Notes: generated from the letters alone by a model not told the origin. Numbered from the stretch's first letter, positions 10,799 through 21,660 are shown. The stretch: DNA of 64,000 nt from Clostridium sp. chh4-2 (GCF_002899675.1 NZ_PKUU01000005.1:1-64000); one strand, 5' to 3'. Made by a program: numbers and translations.

Positions 10799-10946
10799 AT
10801 AAGAAATTCCATACAGGTCATCCTGCAGTTTTCCAGATTGGGGGACACCAAAAAAGTCTGGCTCTGTTAAAAACTGTAAAAAAAAGCAAAAAACGAAAAG
10901 GAAAAAACCCTTTCGTTTTTATGGATGCCTGTATGAAATTTTCTTA
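10799..10946 (-). promoter_or_regulatory. Structured 5' leader with an internal terminator hairpin, candidate attenuator
   Basis: The transcript of the aminotransferase begins near 10947. Its first about 24 nt (AAATTTCATACAGGCATCC) can pair with a segment just before the gene (GGATGACCTGTATGGAATTT). Enclosed are a terminator-like hairpin AAACGAAAGGG/CCTTTTCGTTT followed by T-runs (10880-10920) and a second hairpin CCAGA...TCTGG. This is a three-way-junction leader. I do not recognise it as a known riboswitch or T-box. Confidence 0.55.
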
Positions 10947-10954
10947 CGTGGTAA

Positions 10955-10983
10955 ATTATAGTATAATTTTTCAGCGATTGCAA
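10955..10983 (-). promoter_or_regulatory. Promoter of the aminotransferase gene
   Basis: Minus strand TTGCAA, 17-bp spacer, TATAAT. Confidence 0.7.
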
Positions 10984-11041
10984 CTAAAAATTCAAAATTT
11001 ATTGAGCGATAAATTGAGCGATAATTTATCGAACAATACAT

Positions 11042-11536
11042 TTACTGTACGATCTTGCGCGGGCTGATCTGCTTCATACAGTGAAGCATCTTATCGTTCG
11101 GCTCAAATATAACCTTTGTCGTATTGCCGGCTGACTTATTGATTAAAGCATACGTTTTCGCACCAGCCTGTCCGGAAGAATAGTCCACAACCTTTGTATC
11201 GGATGTCTCATAATCTTTCAGCACATAGGAATCAGAAGGCGCTACGATCTGAATCGTTTCCATCGTTCCTTCCCACACCTGTTTTCTTCTGGAACGGCCC
11301 ATAATCTTATCAATGGACAGCTGTCCGTTGACAAAAAGATATTCATATTCCAGATTCATATTCTGAAATACAAAAAATGATGCCCCTCCAACCACTAACA
11401 AGGCGATCACTCCTAAAACAGTTGTTAAAGCCAGAAACACAGAAAAAATACATAACACGATCATAACTGCCTTTACGGCAATTGCGTACACCGGCGGTTT
11501 TCTCTTAACCAGCCACTCTGAATATGCTTCATTCAT
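11042..11536 (-). CDS. Membrane protein, probably DUF6106 family
   Basis: This 164-residue protein has one long or two short hydrophobic segments (about residues 20-60) followed by a soluble domain (EYEYLFVNGQLSIDKIMGRSRRK). The pattern fits a small clostridial family I associate with DUF6106; function is unknown. It lies behind groEL on the same strand, separated by a terminator. Confidence 0.65.
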   Translation of the reverse strand: MNEAYSEWLVKRKPPVYAIAVKAVMIVLCIFSVFLALTTVLGVIALLVVGGASFFVFQNMNLEYEYLFVNGQLSIDKIMGRSRRKQVWEGTMETIQIVAPSDSYVLKDYETSDTKVVDYSSGQAGAKTYALINKSAGNTTKVIFEPNDKMLHCMKQISPRKIVQ

Positions 11537-11575
11537 AGGTCAATTCCCTTTCTCCATATAAAACAGAAACAAATA

Positions 11576-11617
11576 GTAAAGGGACCTGCACATGCAGGAC
11601 ATGGCAGATCCCTTTAC
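11576..11617 (-). terminator. Terminator of groESL operon
   Basis: GTAAAGGGA pairs with TCCCTTTAC and encloses a second stem CCTGCATGTGCAGG. Confidence 0.75.
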
Positions 11618-11642
11618 TTACATGCTGCTCTGCTTCACGTTA

Positions 11643-13289
<1,647 letters not shown>

Positions 13290-13363
13290 TCAGGTTTGCC
13301 TTGGCAAATCCTGCTGCAAGCGTTCATTCGTCTTGCTGTCATGTTCTAAAAAACAACCGGTTA

Positions 13364-13648
13364 TTATTCGATAACAGCTAAAATATCATTCTGTTTTACA
13401 ACTACGAATTTCTCATCTTCTACTTCCACTTCGGTTCCTGAATATTTAGAGAAGATAACTTTATCGCCTACTTTTACCTGCATGGTGATCTCTTTTCCAT
13501 CTACAACACCGCCCGGGCCAACTGCAATAACTTCTGCCTGCTGTGGTTTCTCTTTTGCCTGACCTGGTAATACGATACCTGATTTGGTAGTCTCTTCTGC
13601 CACTAACTGTTTTAATACAACTCTGTCAAATAATGGTACTAACTTCAT
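13364..13648 (-). CDS. groS: 10-kDa chaperonin GroES
   Basis: The 94-residue co-chaperonin (MKLVPLFDRVVLKQL...NDILAVIE) has the mobile loop region and the conserved GPGGVVDGKEI segment. It caps the GroEL ring. First gene of the operon, directly behind promoter and CIRCE. Confidence 0.97.
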   Translation of the reverse strand: MKLVPLFDRVVLKQLVAEETTKSGIVLPGQAKEKPQQAEVIAVGPGGVVDGKEITMQVKVGDKVIFSKYSGTEVEVEDEKFVVVKQNDILAVIE

Positions 13649-13721
13649 GTTGAATTCCTCCTCAATCTATTCATTATTTTCCTTCCCTGTTCAGGAAGTT
13701 TTATATCTTTATCACATAGTA

Positions 13722-13750
13722 ATGTTATAGCACGTGTTGTTAGCACTGTC
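13722..13750 (-). promoter_or_regulatory. Promoter of groESL
   Basis: Minus strand TTGACA, 17-bp spacer, TATAAC. The -35 box lies inside the CIRCE element. Confidence 0.85.
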
Positions 13751-13764
13751 AATAGTTGAGTGCT
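13738..13764. promoter_or_regulatory. CIRCE operator (HrcA site)
   Basis: TTAGCACTG, 9 bp, GAGTGCTAA: one mismatch from the consensus TTAGCACTC-N9-GAGTGCTAA. HrcA repression of the operon is expected. Confidence 0.95.
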
Positions 13765-13790
13765 AACTTTTTTTAAATTTTACTCCCTAA

Positions 13791-14079
13791 TTGTTACTGT
13801 TCACAGTCCCGTGGCTCTCTGCCGTCCGGCCAGGCTTTGGCGGTTTGCAGAACCTTTCCAGTTCCGGTTTCGGGCATAAGCGCTTCTAAACGTGCAGGAT
13901 TTTTCTAAAAACCAAGGGAAATGCCCAAACTCGCTTCGCTCAAACAGGTGGGCATTTCCCTTGAACGAAAAATTCTGCGCGTTAAGAATTGCTAATGCCC
14001 TGCAAAGTCACAGGAAAGGTTCTGCAAACCGCCGGAGCATGACCGGACGGCAGAGAGCCACAAGACTGTGAACAGTAAC
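13791..14079. repeat. Family-2 long palindrome, copy 2
   Basis: Ends GTTACTGTTCACAGT and ACTGTGAACAGTAAC are inverted copies, and pairing continues inward for about 65 bp with two small interior loops. The core holds the stem GGGAAATGCCC/GGGCATTTCCC capped by AAACTCGCTTCGCTCAAACA. CCTAATT occurs directly outside each end (13784-13790 and 14081-14087), a possible 7-bp target duplication. It lies between the groESL promoter and a divergent small gene. Confidence 0.9.
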
Positions 14080-14212
14080 TCCTAATTTTCGCCAAATTCC
14101 AACTCACTAAAATATTTTATAGAAATTTTCTTAATATATACCTTTATTTTTTCTTTTATTGGTATTACAATATAGATTAATACAGAGATCTATATCAGGA
14201 AGGAGTATTGAT

Positions 14213-14557
14213 ATGGCAAAAAAAGGATTGGGTAAATTCGTGGCGTTTGCTGCAATTGCCGGAGTCGTTGCGGCTGGTATCTCTTATTTGACTAAATATA
14301 AATCTTTTCACGACGAACTGGAAGAAGACTTCCACGATTTCGAAGGAGAAGACGATAAGGATTCTGACGAACCGGCAGACAGTACTATGTCCCGTAATTA
14401 TGTGTCCCTGAATCCGGAAAAAGGGCCTGCACCGGAAGCTCCAAAAGAAGAACCGGAAGAAGCAAACATTCCGGAAGAACCAGCTTCTGCAACAGTAAGC
14501 GAAGATGCCAAACAACCTGAAGACGCAACTACAATTGAAGATGATATTACAGAATAA
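14213..14557 (+). CDS. Small anchored acidic protein, unrecognised
   Basis: This 114-residue protein has a basic start (MAKKGLGK), one hydrophobic segment (residues 9-24, FVAFAAIAGVVAAGIS) and a long tail rich in Glu, Asp and Pro. GGAGT lies 8 bases before the chosen ATG. The layout suggests a membrane-tethered or YtxH-like small protein; I do not recognise a family. It is monocistronic with a strong terminator. Confidence 0.7.
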   Translation: MAKKGLGKFVAFAAIAGVVAAGISYLTKYKSFHDELEEDFHDFEGEDDKDSDEPADSTMSRNYVSLNPEKGPAPEAPKEEPEEANIPEEPASATVSEDAKQPEDATTIEDDITE

Positions 14558-14586
14558 CGAGGCGGGGAGTTCACTCCCGCCTCGTT
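14558..14586. terminator. Bidirectional terminator
   Basis: CGAGGCGGG pairs with CCCGCCTCG with TTATTA on the plus side and AATAA on the other. It serves two convergent genes. Confidence 0.85.
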
Positions 14587-14587
14587 A

Positions 14588-15409
14588 TTATTTCCACGGT
14601 ATCATATTTTTCCAGCGCACCTCAGAAAGGCTGTCCTCTTCCTGCATGTAAATCCTGCTGCCATCCAGATCGGACGGCAGATGGTATTCCTTTTTATCCG
14701 GATCGTATTCCCATTTATCATCGATTGAAGTGACGCCGTTTTCAGCCGAAAAACTCCAGACAGTCTCCACACCTTTTGAATTGACGCTGGTATAGGTGAC
14801 AGGGCCGTCCATCAGATCCTGAATAAAAGTGCCCTCTTTTTTAATTTCGCGGGCTTCTTCTTCATTGATCCCTTCGTAATAGCTGTACCCGATAATCCCC
14901 TTTCCGTTCAAACGCCCTTCTTCCCAATTGCCGGCTGAATAATCATATCTTGGATGCTCCAGACGAATGGCCAAAAGTGCCAGCCCCGGCCCCTCCAATC
15001 CATTTTCATCAAAGCTGCCGTAAAAGACGGTGGAATAGGACTGAAAACAAATCCCCTCACCTTCAATGAGATAACCGGCTTCCTCTCCGTTAAAAAAATA
15101 AGGTTTTCCCTGCATCGTATTATAATAAAGATCACGGAACGCCTGCTCATTGTCGTTGAGCAAGGCTGCCGCTGCCAAAAGATCCGTATTTTTCAAGTAT
15201 TCTTCCAAGGTTTCCAGCAGAACTCTTTCCTCGTCAGATATCATGCCCTCTTCTTTCACCGCCTCTGACGGCGTTGCCGCCTGGGTCTGAGTTTCCTCTT
15301 CCGTAACTGTTTCGCTCCGTTTTCCGGTTCCCGAATAAAGCAGCGTTAAAAATACCACTGCAAGAACACCGGCCAACAACAGCATATATCTTTTTATCCT
15401 CACCCGCAC
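14588..15409 (-). CDS. Secreted or anchored protein with MORN-like repeats
   Basis: This 273-residue protein has an N-terminal membrane segment (about 8-26), a Thr/Glu-rich linker, and a domain with MORN-like turns: YGSFDENGLEGPGLAL, AGNWEEGRLNGKGI and KEGTFIQDLMDGPV. The repeats are degenerate. Function is unknown. It starts 12 bp behind the MocR-type regulator gene and may be co-transcribed with it and glnS. Confidence 0.7.
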   Translation of the reverse strand: MRVRIKRYMLLLAGVLAVVFLTLLYSGTGKRSETVTEEETQTQAATPSEAVKEEGMISDEERVLLETLEEYLKNTDLLAAAALLNDNEQAFRDLYYNTMQGKPYFFNGEEAGYLIEGEGICFQSYSTVFYGSFDENGLEGPGLALLAIRLEHPRYDYSAGNWEEGRLNGKGIIGYSYYEGINEEEAREIKKEGTFIQDLMDGPVTYTSVNSKGVETVWSFSAENGVTSIDDKWEYDPDKKEYHLPSDLDGSRIYMQEEDSLSEVRWKNMIPWK

Positions 15410-15421
15410 ACTCCTTTCCGG

Positions 15422-16828
15422 TTATTCCGCCAGCCAGGCCGTTTCCAACAGCCTGATTCCATAGCAGATCTGTTCTTCTGTCAGGTTTGCATAACCCAGC
15501 ACAACTGTGGATTTGGTATTATTATGAATTGGATGAATAAAATATCCGGACAGTCCGTAAACACAGACGCCCACTTCTCCAGCTTTTTGTACCAGCACGT
15601 CTTCTTCTATTTTCTTCCTGCTGGTGAGCAGAACGTGAAGACCTGCATATTCTCCTTTTACAGTAAAATCTTTCTCCAGACATTTTAACGCATTCATAAG
15701 CGCATCATGCTTATTCTTATAAATCGCCCTCATCCTGTTTAAATGGCGTTCGTAATAGCCGCCCACAATAAATTGATACAGAATATTCTGGTCAATCCTC
15801 GAAACGGTGGAAGCGTAAAATCCGGCTTTCCGTTTATATTCTTTTAAAAGCGGCCTTGGAAGCACCATGTAGCTGACACGGATGGCCGGAGCGATGGATT
15901 TGGAAAAGGTCCCGATATAGATCACTTTTCCTTCCGTATCCATGCCCTGCAGCGCCGGTATTGGCTTTCCTTTATATCTGAATTCACTGTCATAGTCGTC
16001 TTCGATCAAAAAACGTTCCCCGCTCTGTCCTGCCCAAAGAAGGAGTTCCTGCCTCCGCTTAATCGGCATGACGATGCCTGTGGGATATTGATGGGAAGGC
16101 ATGATATAAGCCAGCTGTGCGCCGCTTTCGTTTAAAAGTTCCAGACTCATGCCGTATTTATCCATCTCCACCGGGCAGACATGGTATCCTAAACTGTTAA
16201 ATACCCGGTACGCCTGTTTATAGGTAGGATTTTCCATGGCAATCACCCGGTCCGGCCCAAGCACCTGTTCAAGGAGCATCAGAAGGTATTCGCTTCCCGC
16301 TCCCACAACCAGCTGGTCAGCCGTACAGTTCACCCCTCTGGCCGTATGAAGATATTCCCGGATCGCTTCTCTCAAGGATAGTTCTCCCTGAGGATCTCCT
16401 GCAATAAACATCGCTTTATTATCATCCACCAGGGTGTTCCTGGTAATCTTTCTCCACGTATTAAAGGGAAAGCTGTCCAGATCGATTCCTCTTGGCGAAA
16501 AATCCACCTGATATTCCGTTTCTTCCGACTCGTCCGCCGGCACAAACCCTTCGTCCTGCCCCTTCCCCACTTCCACCAGCTCTTCAATCTTGGATACATA
16601 ATATCCTTTACAGGGAACCGCCTCAATATACCCTTCTGAAAGCAGCTGCTCATATGCCAGCTGGGAGGTGCTTCTGCTCACTTTCAGGTTCTCAGCCAGC
16701 ACCCGGGTGGACGGAAGGCGGGTCATCGCCTTTAGATTACCTGACTTTATCTCTTCTTTTATATATTCATAGATCTGCTCATACAGTGGGATTTCTGAAT
16801 GAGACTTTAAAGGCACCATTAATTCCAT
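15422..16828 (-). CDS. MocR/PdxR-type regulator (GntR HTH fused to aminotransferase domain)
   Basis: This 468-residue protein joins a GntR-type winged helix (about residues 12-80, LPSTRVLAENLKVSRSTSQLAYEQL) to a full aminotransferase-like domain with the PLP lysine in YIGTFSKSIAPAIR. Such MocR regulators sense PLP or an amino compound and control neighbouring metabolic genes. I chose the ATG with GGAG six bases upstream. It starts 58 bp behind glnS on the same strand. No target operator is evident. Confidence 0.9.
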   Translation of the reverse strand: MELMVPLKSHSEIPLYEQIYEYIKEEIKSGNLKAMTRLPSTRVLAENLKVSRSTSQLAYEQLLSEGYIEAVPCKGYYVSKIEELVEVGKGQDEGFVPADESEETEYQVDFSPRGIDLDSFPFNTWRKITRNTLVDDNKAMFIAGDPQGELSLREAIREYLHTARGVNCTADQLVVGAGSEYLLMLLEQVLGPDRVIAMENPTYKQAYRVFNSLGYHVCPVEMDKYGMSLELLNESGAQLAYIMPSHQYPTGIVMPIKRRQELLLWAGQSGERFLIEDDYDSEFRYKGKPIPALQGMDTEGKVIYIGTFSKSIAPAIRVSYMVLPRPLLKEYKRKAGFYASTVSRIDQNILYQFIVGGYYERHLNRMRAIYKNKHDALMNALKCLEKDFTVKGEYAGLHVLLTSRKKIEEDVLVQKAGEVGVCVYGLSGYFIHPIHNNTKSTVVLGYANLTEEQICYGIRLLETAWLAE

Positions 16829-16886
16829 CTCAGACTCCAAAAAGGCGGAAGACCCTATTCCATATCCTCCGCCCTGGTAACTCAAG

Positions 16887-18563
16887 TTATTTTGTTATTT
16901 TAAATGAACTCTTTAATGACACAATGCGGTTAAATACCAAATGCTCCGGTGTGCTGTCCTTGCAGTCCACGCAGAAATATCCGTTGCGCACAAACTGGAA
17001 GCTGTCATATGCCTTCACATCTGAGAAATTCGGCTCCACATAGCACTCTTTTAAAATTGTCAAAGAATTGGGATTCAGGTTCAGACTGCCGTCTTCATTC
17101 AATTTTCCCTTTTCCTCATCCACAATGTTCTCATACAGTCTGCATTCAGCCGTTAACGCGGTATCTGCGGCTACCCAGTGGATCGTCCCCTTTACCTTCC
17201 GTCCTTCAAAGCCGGATCCGCTCTTTGTAGCCGGATCATAGGTACAGTGCACAACCGTCACATTGCCGTCCTCATCCTTTTCACAGCCGGTACATGTTAC
17301 AAAGTAAGCGCTCATCAGGCGCACTTCATTGCCGGGGAACAGGCGGAAATACTTTTTAACAGGCTCTTCCATAAAATCTTCGCGTTCAATATACAGTTCT
17401 CTGCCAAACGGCACGGTTCTGCTTCCCAGTTCCGGATTCTCTAAGTTGTTGGGAACTTCCAGCTCTTCTGTCTGTCCTTCCGGATAGTTATCAATCACCA
17501 GTTTTACCGGATTTAAAATAGCCATCATTCTCGGCTTCTTTAACTTCAGGTCTTCACGGATACAGTACTCGAGCATCGCATAATCCACGGAACTGTTGGC
17601 CTTGGAAACTCCAACCAGATCCACAAACATGCGGATCGCTTCGGGCGTATATCCTCTTCTTCTGAGCGCGGCGATTGAAACCAGACGCGGGTCATCCCAG
17701 CCGTCTACAATCTTGTCCTCCACCAGCTTTTTAATATAGCGTTTACCGGTAACAACGTTAGTCAGATACAATTTTGCAAATTCGATCTGACGCGGAGGAT
17801 TCTCAAATTCGCATTCTCTCACCACCCAGTCATAAAGCGGTCTGTGATCCTCGAATTCCAGCGTGCAGATGGAATGTGTGATATTCTCAATTGCGTCCTC
17901 AATCGGGTGCGCAAAATCATACATAGGATAAATGCACCACGCATCCCCTGTATTATGATGGCTCATATGCGCCACACGGTAAATAACCGGATCGCGCATG
18001 TTGATGTTAGGAGACGCCATATCGATCTTTGCGCGGAGAACCTTCTCTCCGTCCTGATACTTGCCTTCCTTCATCTCTTCAAACAGCTTTAAGTTCTCTT
18101 CCACGCTGCGGTTTCTGTATGGGCTTTCCTTACCTGGCGTTTTAAAATCTCCACGGTATTCGCGAATCTCTTCTGCCGTCAAATCGCAGACAAACGCTTT
18201 TCCCTTCTTAATTAAAAAGACCGCACAATCGTACATCTGCTGGAAATAATTGGAAGCAAAAAACAGTCTGTCTTCAAAATCCGCCCCCAGCCACTTCACA
18301 TCTTCTTTAATGGACTCTACAAATTCCACTTTTTCTTTTGTCGGATTGGTATCGTCAAATCTTAAATTGAATTTGCCGCCGTACTTCTGTGCAAGTCCGG
18401 AGTTCAAAAGAATGGACTTCGCATGTCCAATATGCAGATATCCGTTAGGTTCCGGCGGGAAACGGGTCTGCACGTGATTATAAACGCCTTCCGCCAGATC
18501 CTTATCTATCTCCTGTTCAATAAAGTTTTTAGAAACACTTTCTAATGCTTTATTCTCTTCCAT
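16887..18563 (-). CDS. glnS: Glutaminyl-tRNA synthetase
   Basis: The enzyme charges tRNA-Gln. The 558-residue protein has the class I HIGH motif in [15 protein letters not shown] and continues through [25 protein letters not shown] and a C-terminal anticodon-binding barrel. Where many GlnRS have VMSKRKL, this one reads [14 protein letters not shown] precedes the chosen ATG by six bases. A direct GlnRS means the GatCAB route for Gln-tRNA may be unnecessary here. Confidence 0.95.
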   Translation of the reverse strand: MEENKALESVSKNFIEQEIDKDLAEGVYNHVQTRFPPEPNGYLHIGHAKSILLNSGLAQKYGGKFNLRFDDTNPTKEKVEFVESIKEDVKWLGADFEDRLFFASNYFQQMYDCAVFLIKKGKAFVCDLTAEEIREYRGDFKTPGKESPYRNRSVEENLKLFEEMKEGKYQDGEKVLRAKIDMASPNINMRDPVIYRVAHMSHHNTGDAWCIYPMYDFAHPIEDAIENITHSICTLEFEDHRPLYDWVVRECEFENPPRQIEFAKLYLTNVVTGKRYIKKLVEDKIVDGWDDPRLVSIAALRRRGYTPEAIRMFVDLVGVSKANSSVDYAMLEYCIREDLKLKKPRMMAILNPVKLVIDNYPEGQTEELEVPNNLENPELGSRTVPFGRELYIEREDFMEEPVKKYFRLFPGNEVRLMSAYFVTCTGCEKDEDGNVTVVHCTYDPATKSGSGFEGRKVKGTIHWVAADTALTAECRLYENIVDEEKGKLNEDGSLNLNPNSLTILKECYVEPNFSDVKAYDSFQFVRNGYFCVDCKDSTPEHLVFNRIVSLKSSFKITK

Positions 18564-18712
18564 AATTTTCCTCCATTGCTGTTGTCCCATCGGGGACATC
18601 GTTAATAATAGCTAATCATACCATATTTCCTTTATTTAGAAAAGGGTTTTATGCGAATGTTCTTATCTAAAAGTAGATACACTAATAAAAGAATCAGAAA
18701 GGAGTTCTGTAA

Positions 18713-19660
18713 ATGAAAATAGATAAACGAAAAGTTGTTTTAGTCGGAACCGGAATGGTCGGCATGAGTTACGCCTATTCCCTTCTGAATCAAAATGTAT
18801 GCGATGAACTTGTATTGATTGACATTGACAAAAAAAGGGCGGAAGGAGAAGCCATGGATTTGAATCACGGCCTGGCATTTTCCGGCTCCAATATGAGAAT
18901 CTACTCAGGCAGCTACAATGACTGCCGTGATGCGGACATCGTGGTGATCAGCGCCGGCGTCGCCCAGAAACCGGGTGAAACCAGACTGGATCTTTTAAAG
19001 CGCAACGCCGTGGTCTTCCGTTCCATCGTGGAGCCGGTGGTATCCTCCGGCTTTAACGGCATCTTTTTAGTGGCCACCAACCCAGTGGATATTATGACCC
19101 GAATGGTATATGCTTTATCCGGATTTAATCCAAGAAGAGTTTTAGGAAGCGGAACCGCTCTTGATACGGCCAGACTCCGCTATCTGCTTGGGGACTATCT
19201 GAAAGTTGATCCGCGCAACGTCCATGCCTATGTAATGGGCGAACACGGCGACAGCGAATTCGTCCCATGGAGCCAGGCCATGCTGGCCACCAAACCTATT
19301 CTGGAATTGTGCGGCGATTCACAAAACAGCTGCAACACTGACGATCTGGAAACGATCTCCGAAGAAGTCCGCAGCGCAGCCTATAAGATCATCGAAGCAA
19401 AAAAAGCCACCTACTATGGAATCGGCATGGCTCTTACCCGCATCACAAAAGCGATACTGGGAGACGAAAACAGCGTTCTGACCGTTTCCGCCCTGCTCTG
19501 CGGCGAATATGGCCAGACAGATGTTTTCACCGGAGTTCCCTGCATCATTAACCAGAACGGAATCCAGCGGATATTGAAGCTCTCTTTATCGGATGACGAG
19601 CTGAAAAAGCTGGATCAGTCCTGTTCTACTTTGAGAGATAGTTTTAGTCAGATTTTGTAA
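18713..19660 (+). CDS. ldh: L-lactate dehydrogenase
   Basis: This enzyme reduces pyruvate to lactate with NADH. The 315-residue protein has the dinucleotide loop VGTGMVGMSYA (11-21), Gln85 in AQKPGETR (lactate rather than malate specificity), Arg91, and the catalytic His178 in MGEHGDSE. AAGGAG precedes the ATG. It is monocistronic with a terminator behind it. Confidence 0.93.
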   Translation: MKIDKRKVVLVGTGMVGMSYAYSLLNQNVCDELVLIDIDKKRAEGEAMDLNHGLAFSGSNMRIYSGSYNDCRDADIVVISAGVAQKPGETRLDLLKRNAVVFRSIVEPVVSSGFNGIFLVATNPVDIMTRMVYALSGFNPRRVLGSGTALDTARLRYLLGDYLKVDPRNVHAYVMGEHGDSEFVPWSQAMLATKPILELCGDSQNSCNTDDLETISEEVRSAAYKIIEAKKATYYGIGMALTRITKAILGDENSVLTVSALLCGEYGQTDVFTGVPCIINQNGIQRILKLSLSDDELKKLDQSCSTLRDSFSQIL

Positions 19661-19703
19661 ACCGGTAAAAATCCGGGCAAGTATAACACAGCATCATTTA
19701 TAG

Positions 19704-19746
19704 CAGATCATATGCGTTGGGGAAATTTACCGCATATGGTCTGTTT
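19704..19746 (+). terminator. Terminator of ldh
   Basis: CAGATCATATGCG pairs with CGCATATGGTCTG, followed by TTTTCTG. Confidence 0.75.
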
Positions 19747-19875
19747 TCTGCTTTCCATCATTTTTCCATCTTTATATAGCTTCGTTTCAGCCATATAGCC
19801 GCCGCATGCTTCAATGGTTCTATTTGTCGTCTCATTGTCTATATAGCATCCAAGCATGAAGGTCAAAATCTTCAC
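19708..19875 (-). pseudogene. C-terminal remnant of a GNAT-type acetyltransferase
   Basis: A 55-codon open stretch reads like the end of an acetyltransferase: a DNETTNRTIEACGGYMAE segment matches the D-N-x-x-x-x-x-x-IEKCGG pattern of the acetyl-CoA fold's last helix. No upstream part of the gene is found. It overlaps the ldh terminator on the other strand. Confidence 0.45.
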
Positions 19876-19980
19876 AAACTCCTTACAATCCGTTCATATT
19901 TCGGAAACAGACTGCTCATATTTTTTTCCTATACTGTATTCATAAGACAAAAACGTTTATCGCTTTTTTTCATAATACTT

Positions 19981-20008
19981 GGCCGGCAGGAGTACTCCTG
20001 ACCGGCCT
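19981..20008. other. Strong isolated stem-loop
   Basis: GGCCGG-CAGGAG and CTCCTG-ACCGGCC form a tight hairpin in the 19.7-20.2 kb gap. Its T-tract is poor (TCCTCCCTTTTG). It may terminate a lost gene. Otherwise this gap shows nothing beyond the acetyltransferase remnant. Confidence 0.55.
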
Positions 20009-20204
20009 CCTCCCTTTTGTTGAGCAGTAATTAAGGATCTGTGAAGCATAGCAGATTGCGTAAAACCGGGATTATTCTTATAATCAATAGAACAACTCAT
20101 CCCACTTCTATTACATGATATCTACAAAAGTGGTACTATAAGCTGTCGCTTCCTCTTAATAATTATTTTCTGCTGTCTATTTATACTCTTATCTTAGCAA
20201 GAAA

Positions 20205-20933
20205 TTATAAATTATTGCTAGTGTTAAAAAAATCATCTGTCAAATCAATTATACCTGTAACCATATCAAATGCTCTACTCCTAAAATCGACTTTTACTGC
20301 TATGCAATAATGACCTTGTTTAAACCTTTTATATATTTGATTACTGTATGATGACAGAAACTCTATTGCCTTATATGTACCCAAATCATATCCTCCAAAA
20401 ATCAAGTGTATGGTGCGGCCATAATAATCATCCTTAGTTAATTTAATTAAAAACGCATAATCATACATATTGTATCTATAATACAAAAGTCTATTTCCAA
20501 ATTTCAACATTACAGTTCCATCTGACTCCATCCATGATTTATATGTTGGACAAACTTTTTTCACATAATTCAATGCATACTTATTTGTTTTTAACCCAAT
20601 ATGAATTTCTGGAAACTCTACATTTCTATCAGTATATAGATCAAATGTATAGTGTAGTTTGTTTAATACTGAAATAATCTGCAAAACTGCTTTCATATCC
20701 CCATAAGTTATAAATTCATCAAAAACTAAATCCCAATCTTTTACAAACTTCTTCATCTCAAACATCGATGGTGATATAAGAACTTTATTTTTTATATTTA
20801 AAATTTTAATTAACTTTCTTTTCTTCCTAAAATAATCCATTAAATCGATAGATACTTTGATAAAAGAGTACAATATAATTATGGCGCTAATATAAACTGA
20901 AAAAGTATTAATACACTCTATAATTTTATGCAT
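20205..20933 (-). CDS. Unrecognised membrane-anchored protein in an AT-rich patch
   Basis: This 242-residue protein has one N-terminal membrane segment (about residues 12-34), a basic stretch (YFRKKRKLIKIL) and a soluble domain. A segment, DYAFLIKLTKDDYYGRTIHLIFGG followed by GTYKAIEFLSS, faintly recalls a domain (DYGLIIR...N...LLLAGxHGxGTxAAA) found as a stand-alone module in several bacterial phyla. I cannot assign a function. Codon use is far more AT-rich than in neighbours, suggesting transfer. Confidence 0.65.
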   Translation of the reverse strand: MHKIIECINTFSVYISAIIILYSFIKVSIDLMDYFRKKRKLIKILNIKNKVLISPSMFEMKKFVKDWDLVFDEFITYGDMKAVLQIISVLNKLHYTFDLYTDRNVEFPEIHIGLKTNKYALNYVKKVCPTYKSWMESDGTVMLKFGNRLLYYRYNMYDYAFLIKLTKDDYYGRTIHLIFGGYDLGTYKAIEFLSSYSNQIYKRFKQGHYCIAVKVDFRSRAFDMVTGIIDLTDDFFNTSNNL

Positions 20934-21480
20934 ATTTTCACTCCAATTAACAATTTATGTTGCAATATAGACTTATTATAATAAGTCTATATTGCAAGCG
21001 CAAGTCTCTCTTTAATATACACAACATATTCTCAAAAATAGTGCTATAATCCATAAATTACAATACCATTCTACATGCTTCCTTGTCGAATCTGGTATAA
21101 ATTGGTTCTTTTCATTATTGAAAGTAGCTATCACATACTAAAGTTACCCAAGCCCTATCCATTTTACCAAAATAAATGCCGCTATAAGCACTCTGCTGTT
21201 CATATTCCATTCCTCATTTAAGTGGTAATTCCAACTTCTACCTACACTATTTCTTTAGTCTTTTTGCAAATCATCGTAAATACGCAACACTCCCATTTTA
21301 AACGTTTATATCTTGTATTCTTAGAATCTTTATAATTTCATTTACACAATCATCATTTAATGGAATCATCTATCTAACCTATTTCTTATAAAAAATTCCA
21401 TGATTTCTTGTGAAAGTGGATTTGCTCCTCCGTCCCCTAAATTCCTATATACTATCTTTTTAATAGCTCCCATATTTCGG
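20934..21480. other. AT-rich intergenic region with possible decayed coding
   Basis: About 550 bp of AT-rich sequence between the gene above and tRNA-Thr. On the minus strand short open pieces such as GDGGANPLSQEIMEFF (near 21370-21430) and MIPLNDDCVNEIIKIL (near 21290-21365) look like broken coding sequence, but I recognise no family. Position next to a tRNA fits a decayed integrated element. Confidence 0.35.
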
Positions 21481-21486
21481 GCAGCA

Positions 21487-21514
21487 AAAAGCCAACCTCC
21501 GATGGTTGGCTTTT
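21487..21514 (-). terminator. Intrinsic terminator downstream of tRNA-Thr
   Basis: AAAAGCCAACC and GGTTGGCTTTT form a perfect stem; the minus strand continues TTTTTGC. About 145 bp beyond a first terminator. Confidence 0.75.
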
Positions 21515-21635
21515 AGTAATAAATGGTTTGAATTTACAAGGAAAAATTCTGCTCCAGAATCAGTAACAGTTAAATAGAAGCCATGATGCATGTTCCTATA
21601 ATAATTATCATTATGCATTTCGGCAAAAACTAAAA

Positions 21636-21660
21636 AGAACCTTGATTTTATCAAGGTTCT
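21636..21660 (-). terminator. Terminator of tRNA-Thr
   Basis: AGAACCTTGAT pairs with ATCAAGGTTCT; minus strand continues TTTTTAG, a few bases after the tRNA. Confidence 0.85.

Noticed and set aside
13791-14079. Family-2 palindrome as an extra regulator of groESL
   Set aside because: CIRCE and a good promoter already explain control, and the same palindrome occurs at unrelated genes.
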